A DNA stretch of 64,000 nucleotides from an uncultured Pelosinus sp. (GCA_900542835.1 UQPB01000011.1:1-64000); one strand, 5' to 3'; numbered from the stretch's first letter, positions 54,106-62,946 are shown. The notes: generated by a model not told the origin, from the sequence alone. Numbers and translations: made by a program.

Positions 54106-54134
54106 ACCTGCAGAGACCCCGCAGGAGGAACAGC

Positions 54135-54890
54135 ATGGACATAAAAATACAGGCTAGTAAACTGAAACTATATTATGGCGAAACACTCGCACTGAAGAAA
54201 ATTTCGCTGGATGTGGAAAAAAACCATGTTCTGGCGCTGATCGGCCCTTCCGGCTGCGGCAAATCGACGTTTCTCCGCACGCTGAACCGGATGAACGACC
54301 TGATTCCAGGCGTGAAGATCGAAGGCGAAGTGCTGATTGACGGCGAGAATGTCTACCATCCGAATACGGATGTGGTTATGCTGCGCAAACGCGTCGGCAT
54401 GGTCTTTCAGCGCCCCAATCCGTTTCCCATGTCAATTTATGAAAATGTGGTTTATGGCCCCCGCATCCATGGCCAAAGCTCCCGGCAGAAACTGGACGAG
54501 ATTGTCGAAAAAAGCCTGACTGCGGCGGCTATCTGGGATGAGGTCAAGGACCGCCTGCGCAGTTCGGCAATGGGCCTTTCCGGCGGTCAGCAGCAGCGGT
54601 TGTGCATCGCCCGGCTGCTGGCGGTCGAGCCGGAAGTCCTGTTGATGGACGAACCGTGTTCGGCGCTTGATCCGATTTCGACGATGAAGATTGAAGAACT
54701 GGTCACAGAGTTGAAACAAAAGTATACGATTGTCATGGTTACCCACAATATGCAGCAGGCCGCCCGGGTATCGGATCATACAGCTTTTTTCCTGAATGGC
54801 GATTTAGTGGAATGCGGCCGCACCGACTCGATGTTCACCAGGCCGCATGATAAGCGTACCGAAGATTATATTACCGGCAGATTCGGCTAG
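54135..54890 (+). CDS. pstB: Phosphate ABC transporter ATPase
   Basis: 251 residues. Walker A GPSGCGKST, PstB-specific FLRTLNRMNDLIPG and VFQRPNPFPMSIYENV, signature LSGGQQQRLCIARLL and Walker B LLMDEP. It drives high-affinity phosphate uptake through PstC/PstA. GCAGGAGG precedes the ATG. It is separated from pstS and pstC by about 5 kb, an unusual split. Confidence 0.95.
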   Translation: MDIKIQASKLKLYYGETLALKKISLDVEKNHVLALIGPSGCGKSTFLRTLNRMNDLIPGVKIEGEVLIDGENVYHPNTDVVMLRKRVGMVFQRPNPFPMSIYENVVYGPRIHGQSSRQKLDEIVEKSLTAAAIWDEVKDRLRSSAMGLSGGQQQRLCIARLLAVEPEVLLMDEPCSALDPISTMKIEELVTELKQKYTIVMVTHNMQQAARVSDHTAFFLNGDLVECGRTDSMFTRPHDKRTEDYITGRFG

Positions 54891-54901
54891 GAGTGATCAC
54901 T

Positions 54902-55564
54902 ATGAGTGTGAGGCAAAGTTATGATCATGAATTGGAATCGCTGCGCCAGGATCTGTTGGCTATGGGCACGGTTGTCGGTACCGCGATCCAGCAGGCGGTG
55001 CAGGCTTTAACCAGCCAGAACACCGATCTGGCCAAGCGGATTATTGCCGGTGACGACCTGGTTGATGATATGGAGATCGCCATTGAGGATAAATGCATGG
55101 TACTGATTGCCACGCAGCAGCCGCTGGCGCGTGACTTGCGGATTATCGGCGCGGCGATGAAAATCAGCACCGATCTTGAGCGGATGGGCGATCACGCCTA
55201 TGATATCGCCAAGGTTGCCTGCCGGCTGGCGGATAAGCCGCCGCTGAAAAAGTTTATCGTCATACCCCGGATGGCGGAAGTGACCCAGCAAATGCTCAGT
55301 CAGGCGCTGGATGCCTACGTCCGGCTGGACACGCTGCTGGCCGAGCAAGTCTGCCGCACGGACGACGAGGTCGACAGGCTCTATGAGCATGTATTCCGTG
55401 AACTGCTGACCTATATGATGGAAGATCCGCGCAATATCTCTCACGCCGCCCAGCTGTTATTTGTGGCCCGTTATCTGGAGCGGATTGCCGATCATGTGAC
55501 CAATATTTGCGAGTGGACGATTTTTCTGGCGACCGGACAGCGTATGCGCAAACCCGGCAACTGA
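54902..55564 (+). CDS. phoU: PhoU regulator of phosphate signalling
   Basis: 220 residues with two three-helix PhoU repeats. The metal-binding motifs are around DDMEIAIEDKCMVLIATQQPLARDLR and DEVDRLYEHVFREL. PhoU links the Pst transporter to PhoR and limits phosphate uptake. AGGAG precedes ATG 54902. It is 11 nt after pstB, in one operon. Confidence 0.93.
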   Translation: MSVRQSYDHELESLRQDLLAMGTVVGTAIQQAVQALTSQNTDLAKRIIAGDDLVDDMEIAIEDKCMVLIATQQPLARDLRIIGAAMKISTDLERMGDHAYDIAKVACRLADKPPLKKFIVIPRMAEVTQQMLSQALDAYVRLDTLLAEQVCRTDDEVDRLYEHVFRELLTYMMEDPRNISHAAQLLFVARYLERIADHVTNICEWTIFLATGQRMRKPGN

Positions 55565-55571
55565 ACCGGTT

Positions 55572-55615
55572 AAGAAGAGGGCCCTGGATTGCCAGCAATC
55601 CAGGGCCCTCTTCTT
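55572..55615. terminator. Bidirectional terminator between phoU and phoR
   Basis: A perfect 20-bp stem (55572-55591 with 55596-55615), core AGGGCCCTGG, has a CCAG loop and T-rich ends on both strands. It reaches the phoR stop codon. Confidence 0.9.
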
Positions 55616-57398
55616 ATTGTTGCTGTTTGGCCAGCGGCAGGGTAAAGGTAAACGTCGTTCCTTCGTTGAGTTTGCTCTTGGCCCAGATGCGACCGCCCAG
55701 CGCCTCGACAATGAACCGGACGATAGCCAGTCCGAGACCGGTTCCGCCGGCCGAACGGGATCTCGCCTTCTCAACCCGGTAGAAGCGCTCAAAGATCAGC
55801 GGCAGGTCGCCGGCGGGAATGCCGATGCCGGTGTCGCTGACCGAGACCTGGGCCGTTTCGCCGTCCAACTGACTGCGGACGGTTATGCTGCCGCCGGCTG
55901 GCGTATATTTAATTGCATTGTCCAGCAGGTTCAGCAGCACCTGCTTTAGCCAGTCGGCATTGGCCAATACGGTTAGTTCCCCGGCGGGCTCAACTGTCAG
56001 TGCCAGTCCCTTGCTCTGCCAGCGCGGCGCCAGTTCCCGGACAATCGTGTCAATAAACCGGTTCAGCTCGACAGGCTCCAGCCGGACCTGATGACGGTAG
56101 TCGCTCGAATCCAGCTTGGCCAGCTGCAGCAGGTCGCCTACCAACCGCTGCATCCGTTCGGCTTCGGCATGAATAATCTGAAGAAACTTTTGGCTAAGCT
56201 CCTGATCGGATAGTGCCCCGTCAAGCAGTGTTTCGGCAAAGCCCTTGATCGCCGTAAGCGGCGTTGCCAGTTCATGCGAAGCGTTGGCGACGAATTCCAC
56301 CTGACGCTCATGCACTTCCTGCAAGGCGGTAATATCATGAAAAACGCACAGTACACCGTTGGCTTCGGTTTCGCCGGCGATGGGAGCCAGTGCGATCTGG
56401 AACACCCGTTTTTTGCCGCGCAATTCGTTCTTCATTTCAATGGATTGATGCCTGTTGGAGGCGACGGTCTCCTGCAGGGAACGGTCAAATGCCGTATTGG
56501 CGATGATCTGGATATTGTGCTTGCCGAGCATGGCAGGCGTAACGCCAAAGGTGGTAGCTGCCATTTCATTATAGGTTTCCATCCGGCCATAGCGGTCAAA
56601 CAAAATGACGGCATTATCCATATGGGCCAGAATCAGCTCCAGCTTGCGTTTTTCCGCCAGGGTTTCGTTTACCGTATCGTCAAGACTGGATGCCAGCTTA
56701 TTCAACGTATGCGCCAGCAGCTCAATTTCATCGCCGGTATGGATATGCACCCGCTTATCAAGGTGTCCCTGGGCCATTTCCTGGGCAACGCGGGTGATCT
56801 CCTCCAGCGGCGAGGTAAATTTTCCAGCCAGACGGATACTGATCAAGACCGCCAGCAGCGAGGTCAGCGCGAACGCCGCCAGCAGCACGGAGCGGATATT
56901 GGCAAAGCTGGCCTCCAGCGGCGTCAGACTGCTGGCGACGCGGACAACGCCGGCCACGCGGCCCTGTTGCAGCAGCGGTACGGCGGTATAAAGGAAGTTC
57001 TCGCTCAGCGTCGCGCTGTAGCGGATGAAGCTGCCTGTATTTCCCGACAGGGCGGCGGCTACCTCCGGCCGGTCGTGGTGGTTGTCGAAGATTTCCGGCG
57101 GTTCATAGGAGTCGGCAATTACCTGACCTTCGGCGGTAATGATCGTGATCCGCAGCGGAATTTGCTGATGCAGTTCCTTGACTTTTTCATCCAGCTGCGG
57201 CCGGCTTAACGGTGATAGATAATAGTCGCGGACCAGCTCTTCGGTGATGCGGGCCTGTGTGATCAGCTGTGTTGTCAGGCTGGCGACATTGGTGCGGTGA
57301 AAATACCAGAGAATATAGGCGCCCAGCGTTGCCAGCGCTCCCACTGTCAACAGCAGCAGTGTAATGATTAACCGGGTTCTGATGCTTTGCGTCAGCAT
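55614..57398 (-). CDS. phoR: Phosphate regulon sensor histidine kinase
   Basis: 594 residues: membrane helix 1 (about 9-33), an extracytoplasmic sensor region (about 34-170), membrane helix 2 (about 170-192), HAMP (about 193-245), a PAS domain (about 250-360), HisKA with H375 in ASHELATPL, and an HATPase with DNAIKYTPAGG, DTGIGIP and GGTGLGL. This is the PhoR layout of Firmicutes. The motif after the His has Ala where Arg or Lys is usual. The start at 57398 is preceded by AAAGGAG. It is convergent with phoU. Confidence 0.9.
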   Translation of the reverse strand: MLTQSIRTRLIITLLLLTVGALATLGAYILWYFHRTNVASLTTQLITQARITEELVRDYYLSPLSRPQLDEKVKELHQQIPLRITIITAEGQVIADSYEPPEIFDNHHDRPEVAAALSGNTGSFIRYSATLSENFLYTAVPLLQQGRVAGVVRVASSLTPLEASFANIRSVLLAAFALTSLLAVLISIRLAGKFTSPLEEITRVAQEMAQGHLDKRVHIHTGDEIELLAHTLNKLASSLDDTVNETLAEKRKLELILAHMDNAVILFDRYGRMETYNEMAATTFGVTPAMLGKHNIQIIANTAFDRSLQETVASNRHQSIEMKNELRGKKRVFQIALAPIAGETEANGVLCVFHDITALQEVHERQVEFVANASHELATPLTAIKGFAETLLDGALSDQELSQKFLQIIHAEAERMQRLVGDLLQLAKLDSSDYRHQVRLEPVELNRFIDTIVRELAPRWQSKGLALTVEPAGELTVLANADWLKQVLLNLLDNAIKYTPAGGSITVRSQLDGETAQVSVSDTGIGIPAGDLPLIFERFYRVEKARSRSAGGTGLGLAIVRFIVEALGGRIWAKSKLNEGTTFTFTLPLAKQQQ

Positions 57399-57701
57399 AA
57401 TCCGCTCCTTTAGTTCGTATTGTTTAGGGCAGTCGCTTATGACAGTCTTCTGAACTGCAAACAGGCGTGAGGTTGAAAATGTGTAAACCGGAAACACTAT
57501 AGTCAGCCATTCCGCATTGGCGGCGCACCTGCTTGTACAGATGCACTAGGGACTGCTTCTGGTTCAGCACAGCTTTTTCCTGTTCCGGATAGCACGGCTC
57601 AGCATTATTCCAATAAACAAATGAGTCCGATTATCTTAACAGTAGAGGATATTTGCCAGAAATACAAGATGCTGCTACAATATATCCTGTTGCCCGGCGA
57701 T

Positions 57702-57755
57702 TTAACTAAATGAAAATATAGCGTTAACAAACGCCTGCAGGATAGTTGATAAACT
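57702..57755 (+). promoter_or_regulatory. Pho box and -10 before the glycosyltransferase-phospholipase pair
   Basis: TTAACT (57702), a degenerate AAAATA (57713) and TTAACA (57724) sit at the same 11-bp period as the pst boxes. TAAACT at 57750 begins 26 bp after the third hexamer starts. The rest of the 387-bp gap back to phoR (57399-57701) shows nothing I recognise. Confidence 0.72.
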
Positions 57756-57785
57756 GAAGTCAGCGAAAGCAAAAGGGGTGAGACT

Positions 57786-58922
57786 GTGTCGCAGCGACGT
57801 AGGACCATATTGCTGGCGTCGGCTTCGATCGGTTCCGGCCACATGCAGGCCGCGAAGGCGATCGAGACCGCCTGGCGGGAGGCCTTTCCCGCGGACGAAG
57901 TCATTGTCGCCGATTCCATGGATGGCGGCAGTTCCTATGTACAGCATGTGCTTAAGGAAACCTACCTCAAAATGATTGCCGTAACACCGTTTCTTTATGA
58001 CACGCTGTACCATCTTTCCCAGGGGCTGAGTCCGGGTTCGCGCGGGCAAAGCCTGTTTTCCTGGTTTATGCAAAAGACCATGCAGCAGTTGTACAGCCGG
58101 CATCAGCCGGACCTGGTCATTTGTACCCACCCATTCCCCTGTGCGGCCATGGCTTATTTAAAACGCCACCACCGTATCAGCGCCCCCCTTGCCGGGGTAA
58201 TCACCGATTTTGCCGTTCATGGCACCTGGATCTACCCGGAGACGGATTTATATACGGTAGCCGCCGACGAGCTAAAAGCAGAGCTGGTTGGGCGGGGCAT
58301 CGCCGCCGACCGTATCGATGCCTGCGGCATCCCCGTGCAGCCGCCGCTGCCGCCGGCAGCAGCCGATTATCAAAAGCTGGGGCTGCAGCCCGGATTGCCT
58401 GTCGTTATGCTGATGGGAGGCGGTCTTGGCCTTGGTCCGCTGCGGGAAGTGCTGCTTGCACTTGATTCAGTTGCGGTACCGCTGCAGATTGCCGCTGTCG
58501 CCGGCAATAATTCCGGCCTGCAGCAGGAACTCAGTGCGGCTGCTGCCGGGCTGCGCCATCAGACCACTGTTTTCGGCTATACGCCATATGTGCGGGAACT
58601 GATGCAAGCCGCCGCTCTTTTGATCACCAAGCCGGGGGCGCTGACAATCAGCGAAGCTCTGGCTGCAGGACTGCCGATGCTGTTGTTTCAATCCTTTCCC
58701 GGTCAGGAGACGGACAATGCTGCTTTCTTGCTTGAGCGGGGCGCTGCCGGCTGGTTTGAGCCGGACGGGGCGGAACAGATCGTCCGGCTTCTGACAGACA
58801 GCGGCGAGCGCCGCCAGGCTCTTGCCGCGATCAACCGGATTGCCCGGCCCGCTTCTGCCAAAGCGGCTGTGGCGGCTATCGCCGCCCGGCTGCTGCCAGC
58901 GGGGCAGGCCGCAGGTATGTAG
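57786..58922 (+). CDS. Diacylglycerol glycosyltransferase (MGDG synthase / UgtP type, GT28)
   Basis: 378 residues. The N-terminal MGDG-synthase domain has SIGSGHMQAAKAI (nucleotide-sugar-side loop, residues 14-26) and VITDFAVHGTWIYPETDLYTVA (T140 to A159, with H145 and W148). The C-terminal GT28 half has KPGALTISEALAAGLPML and PGQETDNA. Homologues transfer glucose or galactose to diacylglycerol at the cytoplasmic membrane face. A murG-like undecaprenyl role is unlikely because the N-terminal domain is the MGDG type. GTG start after GGGGTGAG; the Pho box upstream and the phospholipase gene downstream support lipid remodelling. Confidence 0.82.
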   Translation: MSQRRRTILLASASIGSGHMQAAKAIETAWREAFPADEVIVADSMDGGSSYVQHVLKETYLKMIAVTPFLYDTLYHLSQGLSPGSRGQSLFSWFMQKTMQQLYSRHQPDLVICTHPFPCAAMAYLKRHHRISAPLAGVITDFAVHGTWIYPETDLYTVAADELKAELVGRGIAADRIDACGIPVQPPLPPAAADYQKLGLQPGLPVVMLMGGGLGLGPLREVLLALDSVAVPLQIAAVAGNNSGLQQELSAAAAGLRHQTTVFGYTPYVRELMQAAALLITKPGALTISEALAAGLPMLLFQSFPGQETDNAAFLLERGAAGWFEPDGAEQIVRLLTDSGERRQALAAINRIARPASAKAAVAAIAARLLPAGQAAGM

Positions 58923-58940
58923 CGTAAAGGAGATGGCTGT

Positions 58941-59666
58941 ATGCAACTGCAGGAGATCGCGGAGGCTTCCATGGTCGGCGGCGTCAAGCTGCTGCTGGCG
59001 ACAGCGGCACCGCTGCAGACATTGTTTGATAAACCCTGCGTTACACATGTGTTCTGCAACCGTCAGGCAATAACGATCCTGTCGGCAGATGGTTTTTATG
59101 ACAGCGCCGCTTTTTACTTGCGCTACCTTGAGGCGCTGAACGCTGGCGTAGCCTGGGCTGATCAGGGGTGGAAGAACGTCAATCATTATTTTTCCCCCGA
59201 CTCACGTCAGGGCTTGTGGTATTTCTCCACCGCTGTTGCCGAATTCAACCGTTATTTTAACCACAGCATTCGCTGCATGCGGCGGGCCGATCCGGCCGGA
59301 GCCTGCTTTCTGCTTGGAGCGGCGGCGCATTTACTGCAGGATCTGTGTGTGCCGCATCATGCCAGAGGCAAAGTGTTCTGCGGCCACAAACAATATGAGG
59401 ATTGGGCGGGACGGCATTACAGCCGCTTTGCTGCCGGCAGCGGCGGCATATACCGCCCCGGCCGTGCCGAATCCCTGCTGCTTGCCAATGCCGCGGTCAG
59501 CGCCGATTTGTTCAGCCAGGTCGCCAGTGAGCATGACGAAGCCTCCTATCAGGCGGCGACAGCGATCCTGCTGCCGCTGGCGCAGCGGACAACAGCGGGG
59601 CTGCTGCTGCGTTTTTATCAGCAAATGTGCCAGAGAATGCCCAGCCACGCGGTCTTTGTTGCCTAG
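58941..59666 (+). CDS. Zinc-dependent phospholipase C family protein
   Basis: 241 residues matching the bacterial zinc-PLC fold. Likely metal ligands are H36 (VTHVF), D74, H82 (VNHYF), H130 and D134 (AAHLLQD), H139 or H140 (VPHHA), H149 and E153 (HKQYEDW). There is no clear signal peptide, so the enzyme may act on the inner leaflet, unlike secreted PLCs. Such enzymes cut phospholipids to diacylglycerol and a phosphorylated headgroup. It starts 18 nt after the glycosyltransferase (AAAGGAG site). A non-catalytic relative is possible. Confidence 0.8.
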   Translation: MQLQEIAEASMVGGVKLLLATAAPLQTLFDKPCVTHVFCNRQAITILSADGFYDSAAFYLRYLEALNAGVAWADQGWKNVNHYFSPDSRQGLWYFSTAVAEFNRYFNHSIRCMRRADPAGACFLLGAAAHLLQDLCVPHHARGKVFCGHKQYEDWAGRHYSRFAAGSGGIYRPGRAESLLLANAAVSADLFSQVASEHDEASYQAATAILLPLAQRTTAGLLLRFYQQMCQRMPSHAVFVA

Positions 59667-59712
59667 TAATACGTCAGGTATTGCCGGCAACCGCACCGCG
59701 TGGCTGTTTTTA

Positions 59713-59766
59713 TTAACAAAAACGTAACAATCGCTTAACATATCGGCATTGGCGATGCGGTAATAT
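59713..59766 (+). promoter_or_regulatory. Pho box and -10 of pstS
   Basis: TTAACA (59713), GTAACA (59724) and TTAACA (59735) are at an 11-bp period. TAATAT at 59761 starts 26 bp after the third begins. It is about 50 bp upstream of the pstS start. Confidence 0.88.
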
Positions 59767-59811
59767 AGACCTTGGAAAGACAAGACAAGCAAAAATAGGA
59801 GGAGTTCATTA

Positions 59812-60669
59812 ATGAATTTCAAAAAAGTTATTGCTTTCGCCGCGGTTGCCGCTTTATCCGCCGGTCTGATTGCCGGCTGCGGCGGCTCCAAGGAGGCGCC
59901 GAAACAGGCAGCCCAGCCGCAGGGTATTGAAGGCAAGGTATCCGCATCCGGGTCCAGCGCGCTGCTGCCGCTGCTAAAAGCCGCCCAGGAAGATTTTCAG
60001 AAAAAGAATGCCAAGGTTACGGTTAATATTTCCGCCGGCGGTTCGTTTACCGGTCAAAACCAGGTAGCGTCCGGCGCTGTTGATATCGGTAACTCTGATG
60101 TTGCCCTGCAGGACAGTCTGAAGGACAAAGGCCTGATTGAACATAAGCTGGTCGGTATTCCGTTTGTCTTTATTGCTAATCCTTCTGTAAGTGTCGATTC
60201 GCTGACCGAACAGCAATATGTGGATATCCTGACCGGTAAAATTACCAACTGGAAGGATGTCGGCGGCAAAGACGAGAAAATTACGATCCTCAGCCGGGCT
60301 AAATCATCCGGTTCGCGGGCGACCATCGAGCAAGTTGTACTCAAAGGCAAATCGATTACCGATAATGTTGTCATTCAGGATTCCAACGGCGCGCTCCGGA
60401 CCGCGGTTGCCACAACTCCCGGTTCTATCGGCTACGTTGACGCCGCCTACGTGGATAAAACTGTAAAAGGCCTGAAATACAATGGTGTGGAGTATTCGAT
60501 CGATAACGTTACCGGCGGCAAGTATCCGGTATTCTCCTTTGGCCGCATGTTTACCAAAGGACAGCCGGCAGGCGCGGTGAAGGCGTTTATCGATTACGCG
60601 ACCAGCAAGGAATTCCAGGAAGCCTTTGCTGAAAAGAACGGCTTTATTCCGGTTACGAAAATGAAATAG
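59812..60669 (+). CDS. pstS: Phosphate-binding lipoprotein
   Basis: 285 residues with a lipoprotein signal (LIAGC, Cys about residue 23). Phosphate-binding loops are ASGSSALLPLL near the N-terminus of the mature protein, VTVNISAGGSFTGQNQVASGAVDIGNSD, and LSRAKSSGSRATIE. It captures phosphate at the outer face of the membrane for PstCA. AGGAGG precedes the ATG. It is Pho-box controlled. Confidence 0.94.
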   Translation: MNFKKVIAFAAVAALSAGLIAGCGGSKEAPKQAAQPQGIEGKVSASGSSALLPLLKAAQEDFQKKNAKVTVNISAGGSFTGQNQVASGAVDIGNSDVALQDSLKDKGLIEHKLVGIPFVFIANPSVSVDSLTEQQYVDILTGKITNWKDVGGKDEKITILSRAKSSGSRATIEQVVLKGKSITDNVVIQDSNGALRTAVATTPGSIGYVDAAYVDKTVKGLKYNGVEYSIDNVTGGKYPVFSFGRMFTKGQPAGAVKAFIDYATSKEFQEAFAEKNGFIPVTKMK

Positions 60670-60710
60670 TGTTTTTGCTCCCTGCGTAGGGAGAGGATTT
60701 CCGCCTTGAG

Positions 60711-60775
60711 CAGCCTCCGGCTAATTGCCCGCATACACCTGTATACGGCGACGGGCCGGAGGCTGTGGTGTTTTT
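60711..60775 (+). terminator. Terminator after pstS
   Basis: CAGCCTCCGG (60711-60720) pairs with CCGGAGGCTG (60756-60765), followed by TGGTGTTTTTG. A smaller CTCCCTGCGTAGGGAG hairpin lies at 60679-60694. Partial read-through into the chemoreceptor gene is possible. Confidence 0.8.
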
Positions 60776-60800
60776 GAATAAACAAGAAAATAGGTGTCGT

Positions 60801-62582
60801 ATGAACCGTAAACTAAACCAAGCCTGGCTAACGATAAGGCAGTGGCGGCTTGTCCCGCCGGCAGTGTTTCAATTGGCGAAGATTAGTTTGCAAAAAAAGA
60901 TGCTTCTGGTTGTCGGTCTGCTTACCTGTGTCTCTATTTGTGTGGCGATTGTTGGCCTGCGGGGCATTGCGACAGCTAACGACCGGCTGCGCGAGACCTA
61001 CCAGCTGCGGATTGTTCCTTTTACCGAATTGAAGGCAGTTAATGATAATTATGTGATGATCATTGATACTACCCACAAGCTTAGGAATGGCAACATGACC
61101 TGGCAGGTTGCCGGTGAACGGCTGGAGGCTGCGACCAGGGCGATCGAGCTGCACTGGGCCAACTATCAGGCAAAGGGCGGCAGCGGCGAGCGGCAGTTAA
61201 TCGCTCAGATTGAAATGCAGTTTGGTATTGCCAACACGGAGTTAGAAAATCTTAAACGGATTGTCGGCAGTCAGGATATGAATGCGCTGGCTGATTTTAT
61301 GATTAATGTCATGTATTCGGGCATAGAACCGATTTCGGTGCAAATATCCGCCCTGATTGACTGGGAGCTGCAGGCGGCGCGTGAGGATTACGAGGCTGCT
61401 CAGGAACATTACCGGCTGCAGGCGGGATTGTTTATCGCCCTCGTCGCCGCCGGACTTGTGCCGGCACTTGGCTTTTCCCTTGCCGTTATCCGGCTGACGC
61501 TGCTGCCGATACGGGAAATGGTAACGGCAGTAGAACAGATCGCTGTCGGCAACCTGGCAGTCAACCGGATGGAAGTTGTCAGTAACGACGAGGTCGGCCG
61601 CCTGGGAGCCGCTATCAATACGATGCTGGGCAATCTTAACCGGCTGGTCGAGCAGGTACGGCTTTCGGCCGGTAAGGTTGCCGCGGCTTCGGCGGAGACA
61701 GTCGCCGCTGCCGGCGGCGTGGAACAGACCGCAGCCGGCCTGCTTGACGGCAGCCGGCAACTGCACCGGCATGCCAATGAGGGCAGCGGTTCAATTGTGG
61801 AAGTAGCAAAGGTACTGGTTGAATTGTCCTCCTTGCTGGAAATTGCCCGCATCCGCGCCGAATCGACTGCTGAAAAGGCGGTTGAGACAACACAGGCCAC
61901 GCTGGAAGGCAAAACCGCTGTGGCTGCGACTGTTATGCGGATGCAGGAAATCGAACGGAAAACAGTTGATACCGAAAGCCGCATACAGACCCTGGAAGAG
62001 TACTCCCGCCAGATTGCGCTGATTAACCAGACCATTACCGGGATTGCCGCCCAGACAAATCTACTGGCACTTAACGCGGCGATCGAGGCGGCGCGAGCAG
62101 GGGAGGCCGGCCGCGGCTTTGCCGTTGTCGCCCGCGAGGTGACGAGCCTTGCCGAGCAATCCCGCAGCGGGGCTAGACAGGTTTCCGAACTGGTGGAAAA
62201 AATTTCGCAGGGAACCGCCGCCGTTGTCTGCGGCATCGATGAAAGCCGCCAGCTGGCGGCTGAGGGCGTGGAACTGGCGGCCGCGGCCGGCGGCCGGCTT
62301 GATCATATTGTGCAAACCGTTGGCGCCAGCAGCCGGGAAATCAACGGCGTTCTGGAAGTAACGCAGGAAGATGTGGCTCAATCGGAGCGTATCATCGAAC
62401 TCATCGATTCGCTGGCGACGATTATTGAAAGCACAGCGACCAATGCCCGGCAGGTAACTGCGGCTGCGCAGCAGACCTCGACCATAATGGCTTCGCTGAC
62501 CGCGGCGGCGGAGGAATCCAATTCGCTGGCGGCCGGTCTGCGTTCAGAGATTGGCTATTTCCAGACAGAACAGGAGGCTTAA
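60801..62582 (+). CDS. Methyl-accepting chemotaxis protein
   Basis: 593 residues: membrane helix 1 (about 33-52), a four-helix-bundle sensor (about 55-205), membrane helix 2 (about 209-231), HAMP (about 232-285) and a cytoplasmic signalling domain. The hairpin tip is ITGIAAQTNLLALNAAIEAARAGEAGRGFAVVAREV, which contacts CheA/CheW. It sits between pstS and pstC, suggesting phosphate-related taxis. The ATG at 60801 follows a weak GGTG site; a GTG at 60765 would overlap the pstS terminator. Confidence 0.88.
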   Translation: MNRKLNQAWLTIRQWRLVPPAVFQLAKISLQKKMLLVVGLLTCVSICVAIVGLRGIATANDRLRETYQLRIVPFTELKAVNDNYVMIIDTTHKLRNGNMTWQVAGERLEAATRAIELHWANYQAKGGSGERQLIAQIEMQFGIANTELENLKRIVGSQDMNALADFMINVMYSGIEPISVQISALIDWELQAAREDYEAAQEHYRLQAGLFIALVAAGLVPALGFSLAVIRLTLLPIREMVTAVEQIAVGNLAVNRMEVVSNDEVGRLGAAINTMLGNLNRLVEQVRLSAGKVAAASAETVAAAGGVEQTAAGLLDGSRQLHRHANEGSGSIVEVAKVLVELSSLLEIARIRAESTAEKAVETTQATLEGKTAVAATVMRMQEIERKTVDTESRIQTLEEYSRQIALINQTITGIAAQTNLLALNAAIEAARAGEAGRGFAVVAREVTSLAEQSRSGARQVSELVEKISQGTAAVVCGIDESRQLAAEGVELAAAAGGRLDHIVQTVGASSREINGVLEVTQEDVAQSERIIELIDSLATIIESTATNARQVTAAAQQTSTIMASLTAAAEESNSLAAGLRSEIGYFQTEQEA

Positions 62583-62584
62583 CG

Positions 62585-62896
62585 ATGGATGTAACCGTAG
62601 AAGACGGCCGGGCAGTCATGCGCATAGCCGGCGAGTTTCAGGGAAAAAACGCCGCTGACGTGCGCGACGCGCTGCTCGCATGCCTGCAGGATGGCCATCG
62701 TCATGTTGTGATCGATCTGAGTGGCGTCAGCCTGATCAATGCCACCGGAATCGGCGTTCTGGTCAGCGTCCAGCAGCGCTTGGAGGCGCTGGGAGGCAAG
62801 CTGAGCCTGTATGGTCTGGAGCAGCCGGTCGGCCAGGTGCTCGAGCGAACCCGGCTTCACCGCAGCTTCGATAGTGAACCGCCGGCCGAATCTTAA
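62585..62896 (+). CDS. STAS-domain protein (anti-sigma factor antagonist type)
   Basis: 103 residues of a single STAS domain: HVVIDLSGVSLINATGIGVLVSV contains the conserved loop. Where SpoIIAA-like proteins have a phosphorylatable Ser in DSSG, this one has INATG, so a Thr could be the acceptor. No kinase or sigma factor is adjacent. It starts 2 nt after the chemoreceptor stop with AGGAGG inside that gene, so the two are cotranscribed. Confidence 0.85.
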   Translation: MDVTVEDGRAVMRIAGEFQGKNAADVRDALLACLQDGHRHVVIDLSGVSLINATGIGVLVSVQQRLEALGGKLSLYGLEQPVGQVLERTRLHRSFDSEPPAES

Positions 62897-62946
62897 CAAA
62901 AAATTAACATGAAATTAATAGAATCGGAATTGTTGTCCATTATAAT
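62893..62946 (+). promoter_or_regulatory. Pho box and -10 of pstC
   Basis: TTAACA (62893), TTAACA (62904) and TTAATA (62915) are at exact 11-bp spacing. A perfect TATAAT lies at 62941-62946, 26 bp after the third begins. The first hexamer overlaps the end of the STAS gene. Confidence 0.9.

Noticed and set aside
60765..60800. Earlier GTG start of the chemoreceptor
   Set aside because: It lies in the pstS terminator and adds unlikely residues before the natural N-terminus.
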